DNA of 64,000 nt from assembly GCA_032622095.1 (NCBI GenBank), contig CP136061.1, forward strand, positions 51,473,762-51,537,761, in the 5' to 3' direction. Positions 36,300 through 49,265 of the stretch are shown piece by piece. Origin of the DNA: Siphonodentalium dalli (taxonomy: Eukaryota; Mollusca; Scaphopoda; Gadilida; Siphonodentaliidae). The position numbers were made by a program, and so were the translations under genes. Each line of letters opens with the position of its first letter. The stretch's first letter is position 1. The notes beneath the pieces were generated by a model, which was not told the origin of the DNA, did not search any database, and saw nothing but the letters and a program-made list of their open reading frames with translations.

Positions 36300-36899
36300 T
36301 AAGGGAACAATCGACCTACTGTTGGTGTGAAATTTCCAACAAATGTTGTGTCAGGTATATCAAATGTCCAACGGTTGAACATTTGACCAAAGTTGGGGGG
36401 GCTGAGATACCCCCGTTGTCACGTCCCTGTCTCAACTCTTTATACAAGGCCATCAAATATGGATTTATCGATGTATTGCACATTTGAATATCTTTTGTAG
36501 GTGGGGACTGATTTCTCATTTTAATATATATTTACCATCTGAACGGACATGGCACATTTGAACCTCAATAATGGTGTATATTGTAGCGGGAATAATATAG
36601 GTCGCTGAAGACAGGAAATACCTATACACACTGAACAAAATCTAAGCATAATCAGAGCGAGTTTCAGCTGTTTTCTTTGTTTCACACAGATGTGAATAAA
36701 CGCTCTTTATTAAATCCGTATAATAAACAGACTACATTTTAAGACATTGTATCGTTACCAAGTTTAACTTTTCAACCTACATCCGGGTTTAGATCTTGAA
36801 AAATCCCTATTCTTGGGTTATAATTCCCTTGCCCGACCCTTCGATCTGTTAACAAATACCAAACCATTGTTTACTTAATATGACTAAATATTCCCCAAC

Positions 36900-37680
36900 G
36901 AAAATAGGTGATAAATTCGGTCTTACACACATAACCATATATTCGGACCACACACATAACCATAGATTCACTCCGCGTATGCATATACACCCCATCAATG
37001 ACCATAAAATCCTTCAATATCCCGCACACTCGGTAATTCATACATACCAGGCTTGAAAATACACTTCACCCATGACAATCACATAGCAAATATATTACCA
37101 TACAGTCACTCCTTGTATACATATTCACACCACCTTTTGCCAAAGGTCACCCCTGTATACATATTCGCCACACCCATGGTCATATAGCCTCTCAATATAT
37201 ACATATACATCACACCCATAACCATAGTCATTCCAAGTATATAGATATACACCCCGCCAACGGCCATGCAACTCTTCTATATACACATCACCCACGACAA
37301 TCACACACCAAATATATTACCATACAGTCACTCTTTGTATAGTTATTCCAAGTATATAGATATACACCCCACTAATGGCCATATAGCCCTTCTATATACA
37401 CATCACCCATGACAATCACACACCAAATATCTTACCACACAGTCACTCACAATATACATATACACCCCGCAGTGGACAATATATTCACTCCAGGTATATA
37501 TGTACACCCTACCATTGAATGTATATACCAATAACCCTCACACATGACCATGTGTACATTCCAAACTTGTATATACACATCAATCATGATAATTTCGCCC
37601 CTCGCTGTATACTCATAACCCCACAGCCATGACATCTACTGCATGTGTACATATACACCCACCAGTGACAATATATCAGC
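36900..37680. repeat. Degenerate array of about 50-60-bp units
   Basis: Repeats with ATACACCCCRCCAATGRCCA, TATAGCCCTTCTATATACAC, ATCACCCATGACAATCACAC and CAGTCACTC parts, in changing order and spacing. Confidence 0.7.
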
Positions 37681-38800
37681 AACAGAAAACGAGAGGCCGA
37701 TCACGATTGGCAGATGCTTAACCCATCCCTTGGCGATAGTAAATTACTATGATCGGAATCATAAATTAGAGTGTTGATGTTGAATTACATAGTATACACA
37801 TGTAGTGTTATGTACTATTATAGACAAATGTACTTAACACAAATTATTTGATTTTATGGGTCACTCGCAAATATAAGAGAATTCACTGGCACAGGATAGA
37901 TAATGCTGCACCAGCGCAACATTGGATTAAATGTAAAAGGAGACCCGGACAAAGAATACTTGGATAAATAGAGCCAATTTAAGATTACAATGATAATGTA
38001 TCAAATTCTACAAACAACACAGCCCTTACGATAAGACATCTCACTGCCGACCTATTAATATAAATTATATAGCAGAGTTGTCAACTAATCACTGGCTTTG
38101 TTTATGCTGAACCTTGGCATCTCTATTAAACCTATAACATTTATAATGACCTCATACCATCTGTAGAGCGATATACTATACTCAGATGTGCAAAGCTGCA
38201 AATATTTTCTAGTCCACTGTTAATAGCATGTCGTGTGTATTGTTGAATTGTTTTTTTTTAAATTAGATACCATAGCTGTCTTTATCTGGACCGATTTAAA
38301 CCAAATTTGCTGTGAGGACTCGGGGTACCATTGGCGGAGTTATAAATATTTACTGTCTGTGTAATGCATATCAACGGTTGTCATGGACATTATGATAGGA
38401 AACAAGGTCACAAGTCTTTGTAATTCATCCCATGTCACAAATAGACCTGAAATATGCGATTCACAGCAAGTAAAGTTGAATGAAATACTGTAATACATTA
38501 TTATATGAGCATGTTTATACTTTCGGGTAGTTGCATAGCAACCGTTGCTAAGCAGGGCCAATCTCGATAGGGTCCATTCTGAAAATGATCAGTAAGGTCC
38601 AAGGAACATATGGAAGTTTCATGCTTTTATCAATATTTGTGCAATTCTTACTTTTCCATGCACCAAGCGCCTGGACTACACAGAAGCATGATATATTTGG
38701 AAATAACCGATTTTCACCAATTTTGGAAAATGGTCACCAAGTTTAAAGGCCTATATCTCATGAATGAAATGTCTTTTTCAACAATAACGAAGTTCTCCAT
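37681..38800. other. No gene; includes a relic related to the piggyBac MITE
   Basis: 37870-37932 in reverse complement reads GCGCTGGTGCAGCATTA and GTGCCAGTGAATTCTCTTAT, matching the interior of the MITE at 21748-21969. The rest shows nothing. Confidence 0.45.
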
Positions 38801-39240
38801 GTAGCATATACGCTACAGATTATTTAGTAGCAAAGATAACGCATTCAAAACTGATAACAAATCAGTGGTAGAACATGTATGACCCGATATGAAAAAAACT
38901 AATATTGTTGTGAATGACCTTGACCTTTGTGTATGACCTTGAACTATAGAGGTGAAATCCCCCGTGTCAAAAGAAAGTACACCAAAGTTGTCACCCCATA
39001 TAAGTGTAAATATAGAGTTACTGCATTAAACTTTCTAGTAGTAGACCATTATAAGCATATTTGTATACTGGCCAAAAACACCCTTCGTTGCCATGGAAAC
39101 ACAAATTTTACACACTAAGCTACACTGCAACAGTGCGCCCCAGCACTCAGATTAATTTCAGAATATAAGCTTTGAGAAAAATGTTGATAGAATTTGCCCA
39201 CCAGAATGGTACCATTCTCGGTCCTGGCTCATGGACTATT
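38801..39240 (-). repeat. Dispersed repeat family C, inverted copy
   Basis: Reverse complement of the copy at 28032-28540, with the same landmark order. The 63-residue open frame at 38927 is inside the repeat and is not called. Confidence 0.7.
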
Positions 39241-40856
39241 ATAAATGTATTACTCTTCTGTAAGACTTGTATATGTATAAACATTTTGCTTTCAGTATTT
39301 GAAGTATGTATATTATTATTTCCTACATCCATCGACCTACATGTGTTGTGATCATAGGAACGAATATACTAGATTTAGATTAAGGAATTAAGTACATGAG
39401 TTGTGGGTATAGCTGTTAAAAAGTCACATCAGCTAAAACCGCACACAGGAAGAATATTATATAATAGACATATACGGCCGAATTCTGGTCTCTGGTCTAG
39501 ATCAGGTTTCGCGTAAACTATAGTCTAGACCAGGCCCAAACCACGGTTATCGCGATGTGTTACCATGCTTCGGAGCGAGTAAGCTGGGATTATTGGTCCG
39601 CACTGGTCCGTATTCTTGTCTTTTCGAAACGACAGAGATGGGTAATTTGATTGTAAAAATCATGCGTGCGTTTATCTGGCTTTACAGTGGAGTTTTATTT
39701 ATAACATCCTTGCCTTGTTTTAAAGCATATTACCGTTAGATGGATTAAGTCAGATTTTCGTGTTATTATTTCAACGCAAAATATGCTATCGCTGGGTGTG
39801 GTTGACACGGATAAATAGGAAATGATAGTAGTTTTGCAATCGGAACGTAATCCGCATTGATTGCGGGTGTCCTTCGTTTCGTGTATCTGAAATGAATTGA
39901 GGTCGGACCTAGTTTTGAAAGTACTAATAGTATCATTTGAGAATAAATTATACTGGACTGGATATACAATGTAACAGCAAAAACTCTCAACATTATATTA
40001 AGGCAAAACGAAAAATTGTGGTTCAAAATAAGGAAATGTGAATGAATGAATGCTTTATTGACTGTCAGATTAAATTGAATTAAATTAAATGGGACCTCTG
40101 CTAATGATCTGTTTGGTCCAGTTTCTTAATGCTTGACATTTCAAATTGGATTATTTGTCATAATTTATCTTTCAACATGGATTTGGAAAAAATAAATGAC
40201 ATGGCAATGGAAATATCTGCTATCGGGAGTGTGAACAACGCACCCATCTGGATTTTTTTCCAGATGCCCCCCCCCCCCCCCCCCCCCGTTGTGGCCATTA
40301 TATTTTCTGGAAAATAATTTTCAATCCCGGCGATAGTTAGTTAGAATCTTTCTAAATTTTCAACTTATTGCAAATTCCCAAGTCCGCGAAATTACATTGC
40401 ACATGTCACCCCCTCACCCCAATGAATTGAAAATTTCCAACAGGTACCTCAATATTTCCAGTTGTTGGAAATTCCCACCTGATATCCACTATAATAATAA
40501 TAATAACTTGTATAAATCCACTATGGGCTATACAAACCAATACTTCCGCCTCAGATCAACATGACTCATCCCCCAAAAAAAGATGACTCAGTATTATAAA
40601 AAAAATTGTGAATTAACTTAGTCTATGATATTATAAAATCAGTGACTCGATCGGGGCAGCTAGGAGTTAACATAACTTTAAAAAAAAAAGGTGCAATCTT
40701 GAGTCAGTCAATGACATTGTAAAATAAATGACTCGGTGTACGATTGCCATGGCGTAGTTTTCGAAAATTTCGCGAGAAAATTCAATTATTCCACAAACAT
40801 AGACTATATAGGCCTATGTATTTCATCACACATCATGCAATGTGGAATATATTCAG
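39241..40856. other. No gene; simple repeats
   Basis: A poly-C tract at 40267-40287 and an ATAATAATAAT run near 40490. Short ATGACTCRGT-like and GTTGGAAAT-like words recur. A 62-residue open frame crossing the poly-C is not supported. Confidence 0.4.
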
Positions 40857-41150
40857 TTCGGAGTCCGAACACTACCGGAACATTGCCTTCTGTATTCTGA
40901 ACGATAATTCCATTATAACAACGAGATGTAACCTTAAAAGCCGAAACAGTTTATTATCACACAGGAAGAATCTGTTTTATCCAGTATAAAAACGTTTTCA
41001 AGTTGGGAGACAAATTGGTTAATCAACGCTGATAAATAATGCCGACGCAAGTGATCCAATTGTCCACGAGCAATGGCTAATTGTTGAACATGAATATGTA
41101 ACACCCGGCCACAAACCATTCAATTAACCTTTGATTGAATGGTAATTGAT
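40857..41150 (-). repeat. Dispersed repeat family B, inverted copy
   Basis: Reverse complement of 25645-25965. It ends next to a (GATAA)n run at 41157-41191. Confidence 0.75.
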
Positions 41151-41289
41151 ATGTAATCATAAGATAAGATAAGATGAGATAAGATAAGATACGTTTTAAT
41201 GGTTTTTGAAACACATAGTGTAGTACATCCTACATGTATAGATACAAATAGACAGAGGAATACATGGTATGTATCTAATATATATTTTG

Positions 41290-41660
41290 GGACTTCTGTT
41301 TGTTTGTTTGTTTGTCTGTTAGCTATGGTCGGGAAAACTGCCAGACGGATTTTGACGAAATTTGATACCTAGGGTTATTTTTGTCCAGGGAGTGTTTTAG
41401 ACGGGTCAAATCGTGACTCCGACCTGACCCTGATCTTCAAAAAGGTCAATTCATGGTCAAATCGGGTAAAACGGGACGGATTTCGACGAAATTTGTTACA
41501 CATGGGTACTTTTGTCCGTGGAGTGTTTTGGACGGGTCAAATCGTGACACCGACCTGACTTTAATCTTCGAAATGGTCAATTCAAGGTCAAATCGGGTAA
41601 AACCTGATGGATTTCGACGGGTACTTTTGTCGGGTACTTTTGTCCGGGGAGTGTTTTAAA
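41290..41660 (-). repeat. Tandem units of the microsatellite-flanked element's head
   Basis: About three units of 125-130 bases with GGATTTCGACGAAATTTG, GTACTTTTGTCC, GTTTTGGACGGGTCAAATCG, GACCTGAC and GGTCAATTCAAGGTCAAATC. In reverse complement they match 31080-31210, the region that distinguishes copy 2 of the microsatellite-flanked element. Next to them is a (TTTG)n run at 41299-41315. Confidence 0.7.
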
Positions 41661-42301
41661 ATATGTGTACTATGTTAACGATTGTTTATGTTATCATTTC
41701 CGATGTTGCTGCAAAAGTTTGTGTATAACTTCAGCCTCTTGATATATGTTTGAGTTATGGACGCTATACTTTTGTGTGAAGACTAGCATGTTAGTTTGAA
41801 ATATATGGGGATGAGTCCGTATGTTTTAACTGGTATATACCCTGGATTGCACCCATGCATCTTCATATTCTATTGAACTGTTTTTCATAATTCAAAGGGT
41901 ATAAGGGGACACCATGATATATCCTCATTGTCACTATCTGTGTACATATATAATAAGTTTCCAGTTGCTAAATCATCTCGTGTAATATATATGCACATGG
42001 GTGACGATATATATCTTATATAAAGTGAATTAATCCAGGAATGTGGGTCACTGTTCTGTCATATATAAACATCTACACAGCACTATTGATACCAGATTTA
42101 AACCGGCACATTCATTAATGCGACTTGAGAATATATTTCAACCTGTGCGGGTACAATTATTATTCACCTAATCTAATTGTATATATCTACATATCATGGC
42201 CTTGGAGGGAGTAAGTTTTCGAATAACGTAGTACGTTATTATCATAATATTCATATTTATCCATCACCTTTATCGTCTACTATATAGAAACAGGCTGCAA
42301 A

Positions 42302-42634
42302 ATAAAACGAGCGTCGCACAGCGACCGCATTTATCCCGTCGGGTCGCTAAAACATGACAGCCAGAGAGACACGTTTGCAGTTGTTTACCAAAACTAAGAA
42401 TAGAACCAAAACAAGATCACGTGCCCGATTGGGTCAGTTGCTAAATAAAGATTTGATGGATCATGCGGATCGATACACAAATTCCATTGGTGGGATTAAC
42501 ATGCAGTACTATATGATCATTAATAAGATTTAATAAGTCAACATCTGCCTGGTAATTCATTCGCAATGTTACCAAAAACTCTCAGCAGCATCAGGGTAAT
42601 ATATAACCAGGGCGCTGATCGTTCTCAGTAAATC
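42302..42634 (+). repeat. Left 333-bp direct repeat of the tyrosine-recombinase retrotransposon
   Basis: Same length as 49982-50314 and differs at nine positions (97.3% identity). Near its 3' end it has ATATATAACC (TATA box, 42600-42607) and TCAGT (42626-42630), the spacing of an invertebrate TATA-initiator promoter, so it probably starts the element's transcript. It has an AATAAA near 42443. Confidence 0.85.
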
Positions 42635-42767
42635 GGGAGAGCGGAACTATATCGCCGGAGGCACGTGATCAAGTCGTGAGAGGGCCAAGGTCTTTTCGCA
42701 AGATTCGAAAATTGGGTATGTTTTTGTTTGAGCTCTCTTTTTTTTTGTATTTTGCCAGTCCTCCGCG

Positions 42768-43561
42768 ATGGTTCGTGTGCTCGTTCCCGGCCATTCTTTT
42801 GTTAATCGTCTGGGGTGCCATTTATACGGAGGGTCAAGGTGCAGGAAATTCCCCAAATGGACAAATTTCGCCCGAAAGTTGAGCATTATACGCATCGGCG
42901 AAATGATAATCCTTTGCGACACGTGTGCGTCCGGTTCCTGTGTCGTTCGGGGGCGACAGTCCGGCAGTTAAGGGTCGACAGCGACGTCAAGAGAACTCTT
43001 GATCGTTTCCGTCCAGATTGAGTGCTGTTACAGGTGGGGGAAAATGACCTTTGTTCCCTGGGTCCGGAAGTGGTCGCCTGCGAGATAGACGAGTATGTGA
43101 CCCACCTGCGGGCACATTATGGAGTTTCGGCCGTCTTTGTGAACCGCCTATTTACACGTAGTACAATTTCACGCCGATTCTCTTCCATCACATTAGACGT
43201 CCTTAACCAGCGGATACAGACAACAAACGTTATGGTGGGCAACTACTTCGAAGGCCGACCCGGTACTCTACTCTGGCGCCAAACCCGACTCGAGAGTGCA
43301 GTCCGGTACTTCTTGGCGGACGACGTATTACTGGGGCATCCGCGGAGCATTGCTCTTTTTCCTCAACCACTACTAGTACTAGTATTAAACATTAACCTCG
43401 TCGTCACTGCTTATATCAATATTCTCGGGTCGTGGCAGGGGCTTTGTCACTCCTCCATGCCTTTTAGTCGTATAGCATTCCGATTGGGTGGGCCACAGTT
43501 TTTTCCGGGGGGATACAGTACATGTAGGCCACTTGTCACTTCCTTCCCTCCGTATACGTAA
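42768..43561 (+). pseudogene. SGNH-hydrolase-like module of the retrotransposon
   Basis: It begins MVRVLVPGHSFVNRL, matching block I of SGNH/GDSL-like hydrolases as found in transposons (G-H-S in place of G-D-S). After a frameshift between about 42820 and 42940 the next frame reads SGATVRQLRVDSDVKRTLD, an in-frame TGA at 43019-43021, then VLLQVGENDLCSLG (block III, G-x-N-D). The C-terminal SAVRYFLADDVLLGH occupies the place of the last catalytic block but lacks the D-x-x-H pattern. Hydrolase modules of this type are known accessory parts of some Ngaro-group elements. Here it lies upstream of gag, which may be unusual. Broken by a frameshift and a stop. Confidence 0.6.
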
Positions 43562-43625
43562 CTCGTCGCAATTTATATTTCCACGCACCAATTCCCCTCG
43601 CTTCCCATAAGAATACGGGGTTCAT

Positions 43626-44225
43626 GCGAGTGCTTGTACCGGTATATCTTGAAAGTGCTTGATTTGGTTTTGGAATTTTCAAGCCCTTGAAAGTCATTGA
43701 ATTGTCTCTCAAACAAACTAAGGTGCTTGTACGTGCTTGAATTACGTGTTCAAATGTTGACTTATTGACACACGCTTGTTTGCTACGCATTATCAAGCTA
43801 GAAATTTCCACAGCTATATTTCTTCTTCTTTTTACTTAATCAATTTTATCAAGTTATCTATGGGACAATCATCAGTCCGGATCATATTTTCTTTCCACTA
43901 TTTAGTATATCATATAAACATGAATGTTCAGTAATTGGATATATAAATATATGCACACTCTTTATTAAAACTAGTATACCCTTGTAATTAATGCAGTACA
44001 TGTAATAGTATGGATGGCATTATTATTTTATTCTTCATTCAAACAAAGCATAAGATATGCAGCGGACAATTTGTGAGAGCTGGATTCCCTCGCTCGTCTT
44101 AAATGCAAATATTTCTATAATCGTTAGTCTGGGAAGTGCTTGATATTATTCGAACCATGGCTTGAATTGAAAGTTTTTGAATAGTACTTGAATTTGGTTT
44201 GAAATTCATAGAGGGAACCTTGGAA
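43626..44225. mobile_element. AT-rich insertion inside the retrotransposon
   Basis: Base composition drops sharply to AT-rich against the surrounding element. TTGATTTGGTTTTGGAATTT near the left end and TTGAATTTGGTTTGAAATTC near the right end are similar direct motifs. GTGCTTGAATT-like words occur at both edges. Likely a secondary insertion; borders approximate. Confidence 0.4.
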
Positions 44226-44584
44226 TAGTCCCAATGTTTTCGCCACTGCCACCATCCATTTCCTCAATTTGGGATTCCCGCGCCTTGCGTCACTTTCATT
44301 ACGGTACTCACTAATTTCGATGCCGAGGGAAGTTGATTATTGTGCGGACATGTTCATGGCTGAGTGTGGGTTTTATTATCCATCCGCTGTTTCCGATCCG
44401 GCTTATGTAATTTTGGGACACGATCAAAATTGGCGTGTGAGTGTCGTCTTACGCTAAATTTTTCCTTCCGGCACGCGTCGTCTTCCTCGGTTGTACAGGT
44501 AGAGCGCAATTTGTCGGGCCGTTCATCGGGCATGTTCCGTGCTGGCTCTGGCCTCCGCCAGGATTTGTTCAATATGGCTTGGTT

Positions 44585-45260
44585 CCTTCGCATAGGCTAA
44601 GTCCGACGGGTTCCTACGCATAGGCTCGTCTTTCGTTCCTCATATGCTACATACATGTATTTAGTCACCGGCATCCTTGGTCCACTCATTAATTTCGGCT
44701 TGGTCCCTACGCTTAGGCCATGTCCGACCGGTTTTCTACGCATAGGCCCGGGCTACTTGACTATATATGTTCCTAATTTTCACCGGCTTCTTTGGAACAT
44801 GCTTAAATATGCCTAGCTTCATACGCTTAGGGCTGGCTCGTCTTGTCTTCCTACGCCTAGCGCAAGACGCTATGTCACTACCTAATATTCGCTGATATAT
44901 CGAGGCTTCAGTGAGCTTGCTTCCTCAGTTTTGGGCAGGCAGAGTTTCATCGTCGTCGGTGCATTACCGCGTAATCCATCGTTTATCAATTCTCGCTTGA
45001 TTTCCTTCGCTAGGGCTAGCTTGACGTTTTACCTACATTTGGTCAGTCGGTTGTCACGCCGCCTGTCACTACTTAATATCGCCGGTTGCTCCTCCGTGTT
45101 AACAGGATCGCTTCCTAAGCTTAGGGCATCTTGTATGTCCCGTTGAAAGTGCCGTCCGTACCTTCTTACGATGGCCTTTGCGTTCTCAGCTTCGGGTTTC
45201 GTCGCGTCCTGTCTGTTGTATGTATGTTTCTGTATGCCTGTTTTCCTACGCCTAGGACAG
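44585..45260 (+). repeat. CCTACGCATAGG motif cluster upstream of gag
   Basis: Eight copies of a 12-base near-palindrome, CCTACGCWTAGG with variants, near 44585, 44612, 44705, 44734, 44824, 44850, 45113 and 45245, mostly preceded by a pyrimidine-rich word. It lies in the non-coding leader before gag. Confidence 0.7.
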
Positions 45261-45711
45261 GCACCATTCCTGTGTTTAGCGACAATGTCACGTAACCGAG
45301 GTTTAGAATGAATAGATATTTGAACTTGGCCGTTTGTATCTGTGTGGTTTTAACAACGGACCGTTAATTCTTCATGCTACTTGAGATGTGCTCATTGTCT
45401 TCCTGTTACATGTCAATCTGATGGCCAGGTATTCACAATTGTGGAGCACCGCGGCGCGTGGCCAACAAAATTTATGATAGGATGCCGGTACCGGCGCAGG
45501 GCTATGTTTGGGCTTTCATGTCGGCGCAGTTTATTTCGATCGTACTAGCGGTGTCGGTCCGTCCCGTGTCATTCCACGGTCGATATTTGGGGTTGCCCAA
45601 CCCAATTTCCCTGATAGGCACATTTCCGTATGGTATCTGGCGCGTAACCCTTTGCCTTCATCTTCGCGACAGGTTCCCTCTGGCTGTTGGATTACAGATT
45701 CATCATAAGTT

Positions 45712-46712
45712 ATGCCTGGGCGCGGTCGCCCTGCCACGAGACGCGCAGCAGCGCAGCACCGTACGGGACATCACACTCGTCCGGCCCGTCCAGCATCTGT
45801 CCGCCGATCAATAAGAGGTCGTAAAACTGGGCGTCGACCTGCAACACGTCAAACTACACGTAGAGCGCTGTCCATTTCTCCGCCTAGACGTTCCGGGTCC
45901 TCAAGCTGTTCACCCTCTCCCAAACGGGGCCGTAGACGTTCGCGACAACCATCTTCACCAGGTAGTGCGTCAGCCAGTGAGAGTAGCTCGCCAGCTCGTT
46001 CTGTGCCAGTTTCAGGCTCGTCAGACATTTCTAGACAATCACATAACACTTCCGTTAGTCCTGTTTGGGGTGCTTCTGCCACGTCGTTTGAGCGCGAGAG
46101 AGTTGCACCCCCGACGTCCGCCCAATTTCAGTCCATTTCGGTGCCATTGGGCACTTCCGTCCCGTCTACAGTGAAGGGTAAAATATGGGGGGGGGTGAAT
46201 ATGTAGACTTCCGTCCGGCCCCAACCGTTCCGTCTCACAGGCCCAGTAGGTTGACTCCCCGGTGGGGCAAATTTTATCCGCAGCTCCCCCTCCACCTCGC
46301 GCCATTTCCACCATTGAGAGGTGGTTGGACGCGTACGAAATATGCATGTCCATTTATTTACTCAAGTGCCCTGTCGCAGCCATCGCAATGGTTAAGTATC
46401 AATCGAATATCCGCCACTTGGCGGCCGTTAAAGCGGATTGGATGGGCTATGATCGTTCTTTCCGGGATCTGCGGCAACATCGTCCTGGGCTGCGGTGGGA
46501 CTGTTGGCACTGGGAACTGTATATGCAGGCCCGCGAATTCAGGGACCCCCCTAGCAGGCAGACCATATTCTGCGCGCCATCAGTCTAGCCCGGGGAGGGT
46601 TCCGGTCCCTGTGGGCTTCTGTCGGCGATTCCACGGTGGGCAATTCTGCTCGTTCGCGCGATGCAATTTCAAACATGGTTGTTTTAAGTGCGGGGGGCTC
46701 CATAGGGTGACC
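45712..46712 (+). pseudogene. gag of the tyrosine-recombinase retrotransposon
   Basis: It starts MPGRGRPATRRAAAQHRTGH, a basic Arg/Ser-rich N-terminus of about 160 residues ending at a stop at 46204-46206. The conserved core lies in the next frame (46262-46588): IERWLDAYEICMSIYLLKCP, then WMGYDRSFRDL and LRWDCWHWELY, the typical gag core of DIRS/Ngaro-type elements. A third frame (about 46610-46712) carries the zinc-knuckle-like FCRRFHGGQFCSFARCNF, then KHGCFKCGGLHRVTKC. Two frameshifts are therefore needed to read it through. The protein would package element RNA. Confidence 0.7.
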
Positions 46713-46714
46713 AA

Positions 46715-48390
46715 ATGTACAATGGGGTCTCGTCCTCCGTATCCTTCCTTTCTCCGCAAGGGCCCCGGAGGAGGACCCAGTCGGTTCCCGACCAGCTCCG
46801 CGATACCAATCGGCTCCCAACGCCCATCAACGTCGCTAGATTGGCGTCCTTGCTAGATGGTTACGACGACGCTCTAGCTCAATTTGTTATTAAGGGTTGT
46901 ACATTCGGTTTTGATATTGGTTCTCAGTCTGGTCCAACAGGTACAATGGGCATTGGTAACCTTAAATCCGCTCTGGAAAATCCTGGCTTAGTGCCGGAAA
47001 AGTTAGACAAAGAGGTGCATGCTGGACGGAGGGCAGGCACATTTGCGCAACCTCCTTTTTCGGATCTCATGATCTCACCAATCGGCCTGGTTGAGAAGTC
47101 TAGTTCGGGAACTTTTCGTATGATCGATCATCTCTCTTTTCCGCACGGATCCTCAGTTAATGATAGCATACCGGAAGCAGTTTCGTCGGTTTCTTATCAA
47201 ACGATTCAAGATGCTATCTCCATCATCACTGATATTGGTCCTTCGGCCTTCGTCGGAAAATTTGATATACGAAATTCCTTCAGGCAACTCGCCGTTACCC
47301 CGAGAAACTACCCCCAGCTCGGTCTTCAATTTTCTGGCAAATTTTATTATGATAAATGCCTCCCGATGGGGGCCGCTCTATCTGCTTTATATTCGAACGG
47401 TGTAGCACAGCTTTGTCATGGATTTTCCAGAGCGTTGGTGTCGGTAACGTGGTGCACGTGTTGGACGATTTCCTCGTGGTGAACGATTTTCTAGCCTGTC
47501 AGCATAGCCTGGAAACTGCGTTAGATATGTGCGAATTCTTGGGCGTCCCCATCACAGGGGAGAAAACCGTATTACCAACACAGACTATTAACTTTCTCGG
47601 CATTGAGTTAGACATACCTTCGAAATCTGCTCGCCTTCCTTCAGAGAAGCTAATAAAGTGCGAAGGCTTGATCAACTATTTTCTCAGCCGTCACAGCACT
47701 ACACTTCGCGAATTACAGTCCTTAGTGGGCCTCCTTAGTTTTACATGTTCCGTCATAATACCCGGGTGTGCTTTTTTGCGTCGGCTGATTAATCTCACAA
47801 TTGGCGTCAAAAAGCCGTATTACAAAATTCGTTTAACAACGAATGTCAAGGATGACCTGCGGATATGGCTCAGTTTTCTGCAGGCATTTAACGGAAAATC
47901 GTTCTTCTTCATGGAACCCTGGGCGACTAATCAATCCCTCCATCTCTGGACATATGCATCGGGAGCGCACGGATGCGGGGCTATTTTAGGGGTGGAATGG
48001 TTAACGGTCCCTTGGCAGTCAGCAGAGAAATCTCTGAGTATCGCGATTCTGGAATTTTATCACATTCTTTTGGCAGTCCGAATTTGGGGACCACAACTAC
48101 AAAATCGCTAAATTCTGTTTCATTCCGACAATCAGGCCGTCGTTAGCATTATCAACAGTCAAACAACACCGGACGTTCAGCTGCTGCAGCTCCTGAGGCA
48201 ACTGGTTCTCTCTTGTTTAATTAATAACATACAGTTCAGGGCCGTGCACGTCCCAGGCACGGCCAACATTCCGGCTGATATGATTAGTCGATTTCAATTT
48301 CAGGCTTTTCGGCGGCTGTGCCCGGGCGCTCTGGTGGACCCTATTCCGATCCCGCCCGAGTTGACGTTGCAGAACTTAATAACACTGTGA
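46715..48390 (+). pseudogene. Reverse transcriptase-RNase H of the retrotransposon
   Basis: The first frame (46715-47482) holds the N-terminal RT blocks: ISPIGLVEKSSSGTFRMID, SFPHGSSVNDSIPE, and catalytic block A with FVGKFDIRNSFRQL (Asp near residue 184). A frameshift near 47385 moves to the second frame (47356-48111) with block C as HVLDDFLVV (Asp 37-38) and FLGIELDIPS. RNase H begins at HLWTYASGAHGCGAILG, where the usual Asp of TDAS is Tyr. A TAA at 48109-48111 interrupts it, and the same frame continues FHSDNQAVVSIINSQ to HVPGTANIPADMISRF, ending at 48390. One frameshift, one stop and a substituted RNase H Asp show it is dead. The family is clear from order and motifs. Confidence 0.85.
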
Positions 48391-49265
48391 CCTTCTTAGT
48401 TCACCAAGGCCTAGCTCCTCGGACTCATGCCCAATATAATAGTGCACTCGCCGACTATATGTCATTTTGTCAGGCTATCGCCTCTCCACCGTTCCCAGCT
48501 AGCACCAATACAATTTCGCACCTCATCGCCTCTCTATACCAGCGAGGCCTGGCTTATAAAACAATCCGATCTCGTCTTGCCGCCATTACATAGTTTAGTA
48601 AATTGAAAGCGCTACCCGATCCGGCGTCCAATTTTATGATTTAAAAAATGCTGGTGGGTACCAGACGCTTGCGCGGCTGCCCTGATCGCCGGAAACCGAT
48701 CACGCCATCGATTCTCAGCAAACTCGTCCGGTCTCTGACCTCTGTCACGGACTCAACTTACTCTCAACATTTGTACCAGGCTGCCTTCACTACCGCCTTC
48801 TTTGCTTTTGCACGCATCGGCGAACTCTGCCCAACCTCGGTCCGCGACCACAATTTGGTATTACAAGTCGGTGACATTAGCATCTCTGCGGGGGACCACC
48901 GGATGCTCCTCACATTCCGACACTTTAAGCACAATGTCGGGGGTGTTCCTCATCGTATTCGCGTTGGGGCCAGCCGCACACCTATTTGCCCCATCGATTC
49001 ACAGCGGCAGTACTTGCGCTTCCGAGGCGCTCATCCTGGTCCCTTGTTTAGATGGCCCGACGGCCGCCCTTTATTATATGGCAGCTTCGTCACAGTGTTG
49101 CAGACGTGCCTCACCTATTGCGCTTTAGACCACATCCTGATTAAGGCCCATAGTTTTCGGATTGGTGCGGCTTGCTGGGCGGCGGGGAGAGGATATTCGG
49201 ATGCCCAGATACGGTTGATGGGTAGGTGGAAGTCAAATGCCTTTCGGTCATACATCCGGGGTTGA
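48318..49265 (+). pseudogene. Tyrosine recombinase of the retrotransposon
   Basis: Overlaps the end of RNase H in another frame. The N-terminal core-binding part reads FLVHQGLAPRTHAQYNSALA. Two stops in the same frame (TAG 48591-48593, TAA 48642-48644) interrupt it before the catalytic part, MLVGTRRLRGCPDRRKPITP onward. All catalytic residues are visible: Arg in FAFARIGEL (residue 56 after the second stop), His and Arg in HSFRIGA (168, 171), Trp in GRWKS (194, in the usual His/Trp position) and the nucleophile Tyr in FRSYIRG (202). The enzyme would join a circular DNA copy to the genome. Only the two stops prevent a full reading. Confidence 0.85.

Noticed and set aside
45458-45814. 118-residue frame overlapping the gag start
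   Set aside because: Out of frame with the Arg/Ser-rich gag N-terminus and without recognisable motifs; treated as a shadow.
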